NCBI GenBank assembly: GCA_030827475.1
Contig: JAUREJ010000009.1
Location: forward strand, 1 to 60,086
Source of the DNA: Candidatus Poseidonia sp.
GTDB taxonomy: Archaea > Thermoplasmatota > Poseidoniia > Poseidoniales > Poseidoniaceae
DNA length: 60,086 nt
Direction: 5' to 3'
Part shown: positions 16,141-25,094 of the stretch, piece by piece
How the letters are laid out: each line of letters opens with the position of its first letter
Position numbering within the stretch: the stretch's first letter is position 1
Made by a program: the position numbers and the translations under genes
Notes under the pieces: model-generated
The model's database searches: none
The model's input: only the letters and a program-made list of their open reading frames with translations
What the model was told of the DNA's origin: nothing

Positions 16141-16752
16141 TCACTTCCGGGCGCTGACCCACAACAAGCCAACAAGCACCGCAAGGCCGACGGCCAGCAA
16201 CACCTTGTCTCCACCATTCAAGCCGTCAATTCCGACATGCGGTTCAAGAGGGCCTTCAAAAGCCACGCCTCCCACCGCAATTTCGAGGCTTGACCAGCCA
16301 TCTTCAGTCGGTGCGTTGTTGCCGTTGACGGCATTGCCGTGAACCGTGAAATCCGTCCGGCTGTCGTTGTTGAGCGGTGAGATCCACACGAGGTCCCACG
16401 AGCGTTGCCCCGCTCCGGCTTCCGTGTGCGTCCAACCTCCCCCGAGTTGTTGACCCAAACTTGCATTCATCTCAATGGTCCCGTTGCTGGCCAAGATTCG
16501 AAAGCCACCTGCGTAAGCGCCACCAACCGGCACGCTTGGGTTCTCAATCGACAGGGTGAGCAGGTAGGACGTGTTGCTTTCGTAAACATCGGGAAGGCCG
16601 TCCAGCCTCACGGTCGTTTGGTCCAACGGAGCATGGCACAAACACCCCTCATTCGCTTCATCCCCAACACCGTTTGGAGAAGAGACCGCCGTGCTCGGGA
16701 AAAGCAGCGCAAAGAGGAGAACGCCGAACAACGCCCAGCGACCGCCTCCCAT
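16141..16752 (-). CDS. Secreted, C-terminally anchored beta-sandwich protein
   Basis: This protein of about 203 residues has a signal peptide (GRWALFGVLLFALLFPSTAVS), a GCLCHAP motif shortly after cleavage, and a beta-rich domain with AYAGGFRILASNGT and THTEAGAGQRSWDLVW. A C-terminal helix (KVLLAVGLAVLVGLLWVS) is followed by ARK. The plan resembles the choice-of-anchor V / Reelin-like secreted proteins, which often have a Cys-His motif near the N-terminus. The C-x-C-H spacing is not a standard CxxCH heme site. ATG 16752 was chosen because it puts the hydrophobic segment at the N-terminus. The gene ends right at the convergent ftsZ stop. Confidence 0.7.
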   Translation of the reverse strand: MGGGRWALFGVLLFALLFPSTAVSSPNGVGDEANEGCLCHAPLDQTTVRLDGLPDVYESNTSYLLTLSIENPSVPVGGAYAGGFRILASNGTIEMNASLGQQLGGGWTHTEAGAGQRSWDLVWISPLNNDSRTDFTVHGNAVNGNNAPTEDGWSSLEIAVGGVAFEGPLEPHVGIDGLNGGDKVLLAVGLAVLVGLLWVSARK

Positions 16753-16866
16753 GCATCGGACCTTAGTTCCGGTTTCGTATGAGCCTTGCTTTGCTCGCAT
16801 GGTCGTGATACAAGGGGTCCCACGAGAAACCATCCATTAAGTAGGAAGAGCGAGAGGAATTAATCC

Positions 16867-17412
16867 ATGATGGACGCGTTTGAAGCGCCGGAGGATGACG
16901 ATGAAGACATCGACATCTACGCTGCGCTTGGCTTGAACACCCCCGTTGACAACGGCATCGAAACAGGTGCCACAACAGATGCCTACGATCCCCTGGCGGC
17001 CTTTATGGACGACGACGATGAAGAAGACGAGGTCCCTGTTGCTGACCTCTTCACGGGACGTGCAGACGATGCAAACATCGACGCTGCCCACCAAAACGTG
17101 GAAACCCTTCTCGCCACGCTCGCTCGAGATTTGCTGGATGAAGAACGCTTGGTTTCCTCTCTACCCGGCGGCGAAGCCGACCTGATGAGCCTCAAGGTTG
17201 AGCGGGACCGAGAGGCCTACCACCTCTCGCTCATCGTTGATATGGGCGGTCATCGCATCAAGCCCTTTGCAACCGTCGTCGCCGACAACAACACGTGGAG
17301 ACCGATGAACCCGCCCAAAGGACTTCACGCCAAATGGAAACCCCTCTATGACGCCTTGTGCAAGGCGCTTTCCGACGCCCTCATGGAGCAATCCCGTTCC
17401 ACCTCGGCTTGA
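16867..17412 (+). CDS. Acidic two-part protein of unknown function
   Basis: This 181-residue protein has an acidic, probably disordered N-terminal third (APEDDDEDIDIY, DDDDEEDEV) and a C-terminal alpha/beta region with HLSLIVDMGGHRIKPFATVV and a Trp-rich stretch (NTWRPMNPP...HAKWKPL). There are no cysteines, signal peptide or membrane segments. GAGG lies about nine bases before the ATG. No family is recognised. Confidence 0.65.
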   Translation: MMDAFEAPEDDDEDIDIYAALGLNTPVDNGIETGATTDAYDPLAAFMDDDDEEDEVPVADLFTGRADDANIDAAHQNVETLLATLARDLLDEERLVSSLPGGEADLMSLKVERDREAYHLSLIVDMGGHRIKPFATVVADNNTWRPMNPPKGLHAKWKPLYDALCKALSDALMEQSRSTSA

Positions 17413-17428
17413 GAAAACGAGTTCGAGG

Positions 17429-17824
17429 TTAAACCGCACCGTCTTCATGAAGCACAACCCGCCAGTTGATGGTGATGCTGGGGTCGAGAGAATTTGAAAC
17501 GCTACAGTACTTTTCATGGCTCTTTTCAACCACGCGTTCAACCAATTTCTGAGGAACGTTGCCCACCACGTGATAGACCATCGTCATCGATGTAAACCGA
17601 CGTGGGGTGGTCTCGGCACGCTCGGAATCCAGTTCAACCCAGACCTTTGAAAACGGCCGTTCTTTCAAACCGACCACGACATCCACGAGCGAGCAAGCAC
17701 CGACCATTTGGAGGGTCAGTTGCATCGGTGAGGGGCCCGTCTCCCAATCCATCTCAATGCGTTGTCCTGAGGCGTTGATGCCCACCATTCCCGTGCCTGC
17801 TGTCCACTCCACCCGTCCCTGCAT
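17429..17824 (-). CDS. OsmC/Ohr family protein
   Basis: This protein of about 131 residues matches the OsmC fold. An N-terminal beta region (GRVEWTAGTGMVGINASG) is followed by a helix containing the first reactive cysteine (MVGACSLVDVVVGL). The second cysteine is near the C-terminus (HEKYCSVSNSL). Family members are thiol peroxidases that reduce organic hydroperoxides, though many archaeal ones are uncharacterised. The track start at 17944 overlaps the divergent icd region; ATG 17824 gives the normal family length. Confidence 0.8.
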   Translation of the reverse strand: MQGRVEWTAGTGMVGINASGQRIEMDWETGPSPMQLTLQMVGACSLVDVVVGLKERPFSKVWVELDSERAETTPRRFTSMTMVYHVVGNVPQKLVERVVEKSHEKYCSVSNSLDPSITINWRVVLHEDGAV

Positions 17825-17882
17825 ACATGGAGGAGGGGCGGTTGATTCTTGAAGGAGATGCCTGTGGGTGATGATGAGAGCC

Positions 17883-19109
17883 ATGACAGGTACACCGATC
17901 ACCATGGAAAACGGTACGCTAAAGGTCCCCAACAACCCCGTCATTCATTACATCGAGGGCGACGGTATTGGGGTTGACATCACGCCCGTCATGATTCGAG
18001 TCGTCAACGCTGCGGTCGAGAAAGCCTACGGGAGCGAACGGAGCATCGTGTGGTCCGAGGTTCTCGCTGGCGAGAAAGCCTTCAACGCCACCGGCGAATG
18101 GCTACCTCAAGCCACGCTTGACGCTATGCAATCGGGTCTGGTTTCCATCAAAGGTCCGCTCACCACCCCGGTCGGCGGTGGGATTCGCTCGTTGAACGTC
18201 GCCCTCCGACAAAAACTGGACTTGTATGCTTGCGTCCGCCCCGTGCGCTGGTACGACGGCACCCCCTCCCCCGTGAAGGCGCCCGAAGATGTCGACATGA
18301 TCATTTTCCGTGAAAACAGCGAAGACGTCTATGCAGGCATTGAATGGGAGGCCGAAAGCGACGAGGTGAAGCGGGTCATTGATTTCCTCCAAAACGAGAT
18401 GGGCGTCGACAAAATCCGATTCCCCGCTACTTCAGGTATCGGCATCAAGCCGGTCTCAAAAGAAGGAACGGCCCGAATCGTTCGAGCCGCCATCCAATAC
18501 GCCATCGATAACGACAAGCCCAGCGTGACCCTGGTCCACAAAGGCAACATCATGAAGTTCACCGAGGGCGGTTTCCGAGATTGGGGATACAACCTCGCCA
18601 AGGAGGAATTCGGCGCCACGGAACTCGACGGAGGCCCGTGGTGTACGCTCACCAACCCCGTCACGGGCAACCCTATCGTCATCAAGGATGTCATCGCCGA
18701 CGCCATGCTCCAACAGATCATCACTCGGCCAGCGGAATACAGCGTCCTGACCACAATGAACCTGAACGGTGATTACATCTCCGATGCGCTGGCTGCTCAA
18801 GTTGGAGGCATCGGCATTGCACCCGGTGCAAACATCAACTACGACACCGGCATTTCCATCTTTGAAGCCACCCACGGGACCGCTCCAAAATACGCTGGAC
18901 AAGACAAAGTCAACCCCGGCTCCCTGATTCTTTCCGCTGAAATGATGTTGCGCCACATGGGTTGGAAACAAGCCGCCGACCTCATCGTGAAGGGCATGGA
19001 AGGTGCCATTTCCAACAAGACCGTGACCTACGACTTTGAACGCTTGATGGACAACGCAGAACTGCTGTCCTGCAGCGCCTTTGGCGAGGCCATGATTCGC
19101 CACATGTGA
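17883..19109 (+). CDS. icd: NADP-type isocitrate dehydrogenase
   Basis: This protein of about 408 residues catalyses oxidative decarboxylation of isocitrate to 2-oxoglutarate in the TCA cycle. Signature segments are [22 protein letters not shown] (substrate loop including the serine phosphorylated in E. coli), [40 protein letters not shown] (metal-binding aspartates) and [19 protein letters not shown] (cofactor loop). As recalled, many of these stretches are nearly identical to the E. coli-type enzyme, suggesting bacterial ancestry. Several ATGs cluster at 17868, 17871 and 17883; the last is preferred. The DTGA protein follows 12 bases downstream. Confidence 0.95.
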   Translation: MTGTPITMENGTLKVPNNPVIHYIEGDGIGVDITPVMIRVVNAAVEKAYGSERSIVWSEVLAGEKAFNATGEWLPQATLDAMQSGLVSIKGPLTTPVGGGIRSLNVALRQKLDLYACVRPVRWYDGTPSPVKAPEDVDMIIFRENSEDVYAGIEWEAESDEVKRVIDFLQNEMGVDKIRFPATSGIGIKPVSKEGTARIVRAAIQYAIDNDKPSVTLVHKGNIMKFTEGGFRDWGYNLAKEEFGATELDGGPWCTLTNPVTGNPIVIKDVIADAMLQQIITRPAEYSVLTTMNLNGDYISDALAAQVGGIGIAPGANINYDTGISIFEATHGTAPKYAGQDKVNPGSLILSAEMMLRHMGWKQAADLIVKGMEGAISNKTVTYDFERLMDNAELLSCSAFGEAMIRHM

Positions 19110-19121
19110 GGGGATTGGCTC

Positions 19122-19487
19122 ATGGCTCGCTCTTACGATGCCCGTTGGGTGAGCATCAAAGGCGGGGCAGACCGTAAATGGTGGATTCGGGCAAAGGCCA
19201 AAATTGACACCGGCGCAAAGCGATGCTCCATCGATGCCGGTCTGGCCGACGCTCTCGAATTGCCGGTGGTGGGCGAAGTCAATGTTCGCAACGCCATGGG
19301 CAGTCAAACGCGAAAACTGGTGACCGGCAACGTTCGCGTTGGCCGCACCACTTACGAAATTGAGATGACCGTTGCTGACCGAAGCGACATGAAATGCCCG
19401 ATGCTGCTCGGCAAAGCCTTCCTGGATGAACTCGCAAAAGCGCCGTTAAAACCCACCAACAAGCGCGACGTGCCTCAATTTGTTTGA
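19122..19487 (+). CDS. Retropepsin-like / RimK-associated protease-fold protein
   Basis: This 121-residue protein contains IRAKAKIDTGAKRCSIDA, the DTGA active-site signature of retropepsin-like aspartic proteases, followed by VTGNVRVGRTTYEIEMTVADRS and CPMLLGKAFL. This layout fits the family annotated as RimK C-terminal-like or ATP-dependent zinc protease, often found near RimK ATP-grasp ligases. No ligase is adjacent here. It follows icd by 12 bases and its 3' end overlaps the convergent PIN-protein gene by 13 bases. Proteolytic activity is inferred only from the motif. Confidence 0.75.
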   Translation: MARSYDARWVSIKGGADRKWWIRAKAKIDTGAKRCSIDAGLADALELPVVGEVNVRNAMGSQTRKLVTGNVRVGRTTYEIEMTVADRSDMKCPMLLGKAFLDELAKAPLKPTNKRDVPQFV

Positions 19488-22400
19488 CGGCCCAACCACG
19501 GCTTGAGCGTGCGGTTGTTTTTCGTTACACCAAAGCCAAACCGTTCCTCGATAGCCCGATCGAGCAACGTGAAGTCGCCGTCCATCGTCGCAACCAAAAC
19601 CGCTCCGATGTCGGGCAGCGGCATGGAGGAGAGATGCATCGCCAATCGATAGATGTCGAGGTCGGTGGATTCTGGATAAATCGCCTCCCCGTCAAGTTCG
19701 GTGCGAACGGTGACGCTGCGCAAGGCTTTGAGCGCTGTAAGCTCTTCAAAGACCTCGGCATGGTGCCGCAAAAAGTCGTCCAAGGCCTCGGAGGTCTCGG
19801 GCACACCGGCCAACATTTCGGTTGTGGGCGACCAGGTCGTGAACTCCGTGAGGATTTCATCCACCAACGCCTTCATCGTGGCCGAGTCCAGAGTTTGTTC
19901 AAGCGTTGAGGCGTTGATCATCGAACCCCTGAAGCGGCTCAACAAGCGTTGGTCCTTAGCGATGAGGCGCAATTCCCCACGTACATCTTCGGGAATCATC
20001 AGCAAGAGGCGCTTTTCGGAAGCATGGTGACGCAGAAGGTGGTGGAAACGGTTGCCACCCAGAACATCGAGGTTGGTCTCAAAGGCCAAGTCCATGCGCT
20101 GGAACATTTTTTCGACCAGTGCATCCACCAGCACGTTCGTGTCGACGATAACGAGCGGTTTCAGGGAAAGGTTGTGGAGGAAACGACGCTTTGACGTGGG
20201 AATTTCCTCTTTGTACATCGAGAACAAAGACTGTTCCACCATGGCGAGTCGTTTGAGGGCCGAGACGGAAAACTTCGAGGAGTTTTGAGCGCGTTCCAAG
20301 TACATGAGTCCCTCGAACGCCCCTTCTTCAGCAGCGTTTTTGGCAATTTCATAGATTTCATCCATCGAGGGGGACATGCCCATCATGGCTTGGCGGAACT
20401 GTTGCTCAAATTGCGTTCTCGAGCGACGCAGGTCCCGACTGATTTGGGTCGTTGCAGCAGTGACCCGCCCGAGGAAGGGTTCAGGAGGCAACAGGTGGGC
20501 TTGTTCGTAGGGGTAATTGCGAAGCAAATCCAACTCCTCTTCGTTGTACACCGTCTTCGTACGTTCAACCATGTTGCCTTCGACGTCCTCCTCGGTGTAC
20601 TTGATGCGCTGTTGGACGTGCCTCCGAACGAGGCGAGCTGCTTCGCTGGTGTCGGTCCCGGCTCGGTGGCAAACCCGAAGATAGAGTTTGAACCGTTCGG
20701 TGATGGCGGTTTTGAGCGACGGTACCTTGTCGAGCAGTTCGACGGCCTCGGCCCAAGACATGGCGTGGGCGTAGTGGATGAGCGACTTTCGATAGAGCGC
20801 AAGGGGGAGCGCCAATGCTGAGTCGTCATCGTCGGATTCAGAAGCATGGCCTGCAAGTTCACCGCTCTTCTCCCGTTGTTTGGTGAACAACTCGGCGGCT
20901 CTGGAATATTCCCGAGCCGAGTTCAACTCGTCCCCTTTTGAGGCGAACAAGGCCGCTCGGCTCAAGGAAGCCCAGGGGGACAGCGGGTGGTGTTGCTGGT
21001 ACCAAGCGACGAGGTTGGGCAGACCCAAATCGTGCTCCATGACAACGTGGGACAGGGATTGCACCAAACGCAAGGGGAATACGGGGTTGGCGAGCATCGC
21101 ATTGAGTTCCTCGGCTTGGCCTTCCTTGGCCATCCCGATGCCGTAGGCTTGCATGTGGCCGTTGAGCGAAAGCGTGAGGATCATCACCTCAAACAAACGC
21201 CGTTCAATCATTGTTAACTCCAAATCATCGAGCGAATTGCTGAGGTTGTTGAGGTGCGTTTCGCTTACAACGCCGCCTTCAACAATGGCTCGGCTGATGG
21301 GAGAGAAGGCCTTCAAGGCGTTCTTGTTAAGAACTTGAACGACGGCGTCAGGGGACTCGAGCCGAGTCCCTTCCATCAACAGCAGCAGGTGCTCGGCGAC
21401 GGGGGTCATGACCTCGGGGAGTTCTGCCCCGTGAATGGCTTGAAGAGCCAAGGTTCTGCACTCAAAAACACCGGCCCGCAACGATGCATCCACCGTGGCT
21501 GGAGCCAAGTGATAAAGCAACAAAGCGACGTACGGGTGCTCCAAGGAAAGCATCTCGTCTTGAACGAACACGGTAGCGAGGCGGTTGATATCGAGCGTGC
21601 TCAACAAAAGCATCAACGCACTCGATTTTGAGGTTTCCCAAGCTTCTCCGGGCTCATCGCACATGCGTTGAGCGGCGGCCAAACGAAGTGCATGGCTCAA
21701 CGCCTCCGCCCCGATGATGTGCTGAAGAGCCTGTTCGTCGAGTTCGCCGATGAAACGCAACAGCCATCCATTCGCCCGTTCATCGTTCAACGAAACCACG
21801 AGCGGCAAGAGTTCGGTCACATCGGAGGAACCGTCCAGACGCAGGCTTTCAAGCACCTCCACGGCGGCGTCCCGTTGGTCCTCGCGAAGCAGGGCTTTGA
21901 GGCGCCACCATGTCAAGCGATCTTTTCCTTCGTGGAGGTTGGCGGTTTCCAAAAGGCCGAGCCCGTCTTGAAGTTGAGTCGAAGTGCACCCCTCGGCTTC
22001 ATCAGGTGCGTGCTGCCAAGCCAAGGTTCGGCGGGCGAGCGTGAGCGGGTCGTCCTTGTCGAGTTGAAGCAAGGACGCCCAGTCCGATACCTTCCCCTCT
22101 TGTAGGTTTGCAAAGTCTTGAAGGGCGTAGGCCAAGGATTCGTCAGTGGTCTCGCAGCGCTTGAAGACCGCATTGTCAACCGTTTCACCGTTGTGAAGAG
22201 CGAGCAAATAGGGGACGAAGGCCAGCGTGTTCTCCAGTCCAAGCAAGGTGCTGTCAAGTTTCGCGGCACGGGCTCCTGATAGTTGGCTCCCGGCCTTTTG
22301 CAACGCCACCTTGACATCGGGGTCGTCAACACCGGCTGCTGCCAGTTGAAGCACCGTTGCCAGAGCGTTTCGGTCGCGAGGGTCAACCCAAAAGAATTCG

Positions 22401-22921
22401 GAGGACAGGTTGGTTTTCTTGCTTGCAGCCTTGGCCTTGGCTTTCGGAAAAGCCAAAAATTGACCCAACAAAGGCGTTTTTTCACCGATGAGGTGCCAGA
22501 CCGGGTGAACGCCTTTTTCCATGCATGTTGTTCGCAAAGCGGTCTCGTGTGCGTTCCACGCTTCGTCCCAATCGTCACTGTTCAGTTGTTTGTGGATGAG
22601 CAACACGGCGAGGCGGTAGGCTTCGTTGTACGGCGCCTCGTCGATGATGGCTTGCGGTTCGTGCAGCCACGACATGTAGGAAGGTCCTGCGTTCCGGCCG
22701 CTTCGGCGAGTGCGGCCGCGGGGGCGAGCCATGGCCGGACGACGTTGGGTAGATTCGTCCTCGTCATCGGCGGGAGGAGGTTCGGTTTCGTGAGCGGCAA
22801 CGCACAGCACCGCCATCAACGGGCGGTCAACCATTTTCGAAGCGTTTTCACGGTTCATGGTTGCGATGCGTACGTTGCCCGACATGGGCTTTGAAAACGC
22901 TGCCTTGAGGCAGGTCTCCAT
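19475..22921 (-). CDS. Giant helical-solenoid protein with C-terminal PIN nuclease domain
   Basis: This protein of about 1148 residues has a disordered Arg/Pro-rich patch near residue 65-80 (MARPRGRTRRSGRN), then about 800 residues of helical repeats without membrane segments, consistent with a TPR-like solenoid. The last 230 residues form a PIN-type domain: the strand PLVIVDTNVLVDAL with the first catalytic Asp, acidic residues in TDLDIYRLAM, and the terminal VATMDGDFTLL. PIN domains are metal-dependent ribonucleases. The ATG at 22921 is fixed by GGAGG eight bases upstream; the track start at 22936 is a TTG. I do not recognise this full architecture. A role in RNA decay, ribosome quality control or toxin-like cleavage would be speculation. 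Confidence 0.75.
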   Translation of the reverse strand: METCLKAAFSKPMSGNVRIATMNRENASKMVDRPLMAVLCVAAHETEPPPADDEDESTQRRPAMARPRGRTRRSGRNAGPSYMSWLHEPQAIIDEAPYNEAYRLAVLLIHKQLNSDDWDEAWNAHETALRTTCMEKGVHPVWHLIGEKTPLLGQFLAFPKAKAKAASKKTNLSSEFFWVDPRDRNALATVLQLAAAGVDDPDVKVALQKAGSQLSGARAAKLDSTLLGLENTLAFVPYLLALHNGETVDNAVFKRCETTDESLAYALQDFANLQEGKVSDWASLLQLDKDDPLTLARRTLAWQHAPDEAEGCTSTQLQDGLGLLETANLHEGKDRLTWWRLKALLREDQRDAAVEVLESLRLDGSSDVTELLPLVVSLNDERANGWLLRFIGELDEQALQHIIGAEALSHALRLAAAQRMCDEPGEAWETSKSSALMLLLSTLDINRLATVFVQDEMLSLEHPYVALLLYHLAPATVDASLRAGVFECRTLALQAIHGAELPEVMTPVAEHLLLLMEGTRLESPDAVVQVLNKNALKAFSPISRAIVEGGVVSETHLNNLSNSLDDLELTMIERRLFEVMILTLSLNGHMQAYGIGMAKEGQAEELNAMLANPVFPLRLVQSLSHVVMEHDLGLPNLVAWYQQHHPLSPWASLSRAALFASKGDELNSAREYSRAAELFTKQREKSGELAGHASESDDDDSALALPLALYRKSLIHYAHAMSWAEAVELLDKVPSLKTAITERFKLYLRVCHRAGTDTSEAARLVRRHVQQRIKYTEEDVEGNMVERTKTVYNEEELDLLRNYPYEQAHLLPPEPFLGRVTAATTQISRDLRRSRTQFEQQFRQAMMGMSPSMDEIYEIAKNAAEEGAFEGLMYLERAQNSSKFSVSALKRLAMVEQSLFSMYKEEIPTSKRRFLHNLSLKPLVIVDTNVLVDALVEKMFQRMDLAFETNLDVLGGNRFHHLLRHHASEKRLLLMIPEDVRGELRLIAKDQRLLSRFRGSMINASTLEQTLDSATMKALVDEILTEFTTWSPTTEMLAGVPETSEALDDFLRHHAEVFEELTALKALRSVTVRTELDGEAIYPESTDLDIYRLAMHLSSMPLPDIGAVLVATMDGDFTLLDRAIEERFGFGVTKNNRTLKPWLGRQTN

Positions 22922-22929
22922 GTACGTTT

Positions 22930-22934
22930 CCTCC
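22930..22934 (-). promoter_or_regulatory. Shine-Dalgarno site fixing the PIN-protein start
   Basis: GGAGG on the minus strand lies eight bases before ATG 22921. It overlaps the alternative TTG start at 22936 and makes that start unlikely. Confidence 0.65.
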
Positions 22935-23034
22935 AACCCTTCATCCCCTCGGTTCCCCCCACGACGAGAGCCCTTTCAATCCACCGCCAACCGCGAATGG
23001 GAAATCCAACGCCAACACATACCTCCTTGAACCG

Positions 23035-23532
23035 ATGCGGCTTCGGGCACAACGAGTCTCCATGGACACGCTGCCGTTCCTCGTCCTGTTGCTCCACCCG
23101 TTGCTGGCCAGCGGGCTGGTGTTCTGGGTGTGGTGGCAATACGCTTGGCGAAAGAAGTCCTACGAACTCAAGGGCGAGGAGCGCGCCGCCTACTTGGCAA
23201 GGCACGAAACCAACGGCGAACGCCTCCTTTGGGCCACCGGGGCGGTCATCCTCGTGGCCTTCCTCGCACGGGGCTTCGCCGGATGGTACGCCGGTGACGG
23301 TGTCATCGCCTCGCTCGTTCCGCAATCCCTTCACGGTTTCATGGGACCCGTCGGCTTCGGCTTGATGGTGTTCACGACTCGGTTGGGCAAGCAGGCTCGG
23401 TCCCAACGCAACGCAGGAGAATCCTTCGCTGTGGCCAAACTCAAGCACGGACGAGCCGCCGACCTGATCGTCTACCTCGTGTTCATTCACGCCTTCCTCG
23501 GATTCATCTACACCTTTGACGTGTTGATGTGA
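23035..23532 (+). CDS. Four-helix membrane protein with conserved-looking histidines
   Basis: This 165-residue protein has about four hydrophobic segments: PFLVLLLHPLLASGLVFWVW, WATGAVILVAFLARG, the region after SLHGFMGPVGFGLMVF, and LIVYLVFIHAFLGFIY. Histidines occur at or near membrane segments (LHPLL, RHETNG, LHGFMG, IHAFLG), which recalls cytochrome b561-like or DUF4079 proteins that may bind heme. This is a resemblance only. ATG 23062 (MDTLPFL) is an alternative start. It is divergent from the PIN-protein gene and convergent with the permease gene. Confidence 0.7.
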   Translation: MRLRAQRVSMDTLPFLVLLLHPLLASGLVFWVWWQYAWRKKSYELKGEERAAYLARHETNGERLLWATGAVILVAFLARGFAGWYAGDGVIASLVPQSLHGFMGPVGFGLMVFTTRLGKQARSQRNAGESFAVAKLKHGRAADLIVYLVFIHAFLGFIYTFDVLM

Positions 23533-23588
23533 GCCAGCCCTTGGCCAGCCAAATCAAGCGCCATCAGCTTCAGGCCTTTTACCGGCGC

Positions 23589-25037
23589 TCAGAAGATGTT
23601 GTTGAACAACCAGCCGAAGGTGGATTGGTCACCGGGACCGAGATAGAACATCAGCATGAAGATGGCCACACCCCACATGATGGGGCTGACATCGTTGAGT
23701 TTCTCTCGGTCGGTGATTCCGCCCATGAGCTTGATGACGACGAAGGAGATCACACCCCAAGCGATACCGTCAGCAATGGAATAGGTGAACGGCATCATCA
23801 CCATCGTCAGGAACGCTGGCAAGACCATGTCTTGGTCCTCCCAGTCGATTTGCGTGGCTTGCTTCATCATCATGGCGCCGATCATCACCAAAGCACAAGC
23901 GGCGGCGAAGGTCGGGATGGCTTGGAACAAACCGGACAAGAAGAGTCCAGAAAGCATGAGCACACCAACGGTGACGGCGGTCAGGCCGGTCTTGCCGCCT
24001 TCTTCTACACCCGCAGCGGATTCGATGTAGGTGGTGGTGGTGCTGGTGCCGCAGGCAGCGCCAATCACCGTAGCGACGGCGTCGGACATGAAGGCCTCGT
24101 CGGAGTTCTGCAACTCGTCGTCCTCGTTGACGTAACCGGCTTGGCGACCCACTGAGTACAATGTACCGGCGGTGTCGAAGATGTCCACGAACAGGAAGGC
24201 GATCATGACCAACATGAAGTCAGCAAGGTTGTCGCTGATGTCACCAAAGGCGCCGAACGCAGCACCGAGGGATTCCTCAGGCAAACCCACGAAGCCAAAG
24301 ATTTCGGTCGGCCACTCGGCAGTCTTCGAACCCCACCCTGCTCCGCCTGCAGCGAAGTCGTTGTAGGGGTCGTAGGCGCCTACGGCCCATCCGTAGACCG
24401 AAGCCCCAAGGATACCGTAAATGATGGCCCCTTTCACGCCCTTGGCCATCATCACGGCGATGGCGAGCAGCGCCACCATGCTGATGAGTGCGCCGTGGTC
24501 ATACCCAAAACCTTCCGTGGTGGCGAGGTTGACAAGGGTGGCGCCGTCGTCTTGAATCCAACCCATCTCGCGCAGACCAATGATGGCCAGGAACATCCCG
24601 ATACCGGCGCCGGTTGCAATTTTGAGGTCCTTGGGGATAGCATTGATCATCTTGGTCCGCCAACCGATTTGAGGAAGGGAAATGATGAGGAAGATGATAC
24701 CTTCAACGAAGACGGCGGCAAGGGCGATGCGCCAATCGATGCCCATGCCGAGAACGACGGCGAAGGTGAAGTAGGCGTTCAAACCCATTCCCGGAGCAAG
24801 AGCAAAGGGAAGATTCGCCCACAAACCCATCACCACACAGCCAACAAAGGCAGCGATGGCGGTGGCGAAGAGTGCATCGTCAAAGGGAATACCGGACACA
24901 CTCAACATGGCCGGATTGACCAGCAAGATGTACGCCATCGTCAGGAAGGTCGTCAATCCAGCTCGCAATTCTCCATTCAACGTCGCTCCTCGTTCTTCAA
25001 ATTTGAAGAATTTTCCGATATCTTGCTCAAATCCCAT
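23589..25037 (-). CDS. AzgA-type purine (adenine/guanine/hypoxanthine) permease
   Basis: This protein of about 482 residues has many membrane segments. Characteristic stretches of the AzgA branch of nucleobase permeases are RAGLTTFLTMAYILLVNP, NLPFALAPGMGLNAYF, PKDLKIATGAGIGMFLAIIGL, DIFDTAGTLYSVG, and GTSTTTTYIESAAGVEEGGKTGL. It should import purine bases coupled to protons. ATG 25037 is chosen because AAGGAG lies eight bases upstream; ATG 25043 is too close to that site. The adenine phosphoribosyltransferase gene is immediately upstream on the same strand, giving a purine uptake and salvage pair. A TATA/BRE element in the 108-base gap suggests the permease also has its own promoter. Confidence 0.92.
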   Translation of the reverse strand: MGFEQDIGKFFKFEERGATLNGELRAGLTTFLTMAYILLVNPAMLSVSGIPFDDALFATAIAAFVGCVVMGLWANLPFALAPGMGLNAYFTFAVVLGMGIDWRIALAAVFVEGIIFLIISLPQIGWRTKMINAIPKDLKIATGAGIGMFLAIIGLREMGWIQDDGATLVNLATTEGFGYDHGALISMVALLAIAVMMAKGVKGAIIYGILGASVYGWAVGAYDPYNDFAAGGAGWGSKTAEWPTEIFGFVGLPEESLGAAFGAFGDISDNLADFMLVMIAFLFVDIFDTAGTLYSVGRQAGYVNEDDELQNSDEAFMSDAVATVIGAACGTSTTTTYIESAAGVEEGGKTGLTAVTVGVLMLSGLFLSGLFQAIPTFAAACALVMIGAMMMKQATQIDWEDQDMVLPAFLTMVMMPFTYSIADGIAWGVISFVVIKLMGGITDREKLNDVSPIMWGVAIFMLMFYLGPGDQSTFGWLFNNIF

Positions 25038-25045
25038 GTTCATTT

Positions 25046-25051
25046 CTCCTT
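25046..25051 (-). promoter_or_regulatory. Shine-Dalgarno site of the purine permease
   Basis: AAGGAG on the minus strand is eight bases upstream of ATG 25037. It decides between three in-frame starts (25106, 25043, 25037). Confidence 0.7.
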
Positions 25052-25081
25052 GAGGGTTGAGGCTGCTTAGCCATGGAGGGG

Positions 25082-25094
25082 TTATATACTTCGG
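25082..25094 (-). promoter_or_regulatory. TATA box with BRE upstream of the permease
   Basis: On the minus strand CCGAAG (BRE-like) is followed by TATATAA. A transcript starting about 25 bases downstream would begin near 25058, leaving just enough leader for the AAGGAG site. This is one of the clearest archaeal promoters in the window. Confidence 0.6.

Noticed and set aside
16141-16752. c-type cytochrome
   Set aside because: The only candidate site is C-x-C-H, which does not have the CxxCH spacing.
18456-19307. 283-residue minus-strand ORF over icd
   Set aside because: Antisense shadow of isocitrate dehydrogenase.
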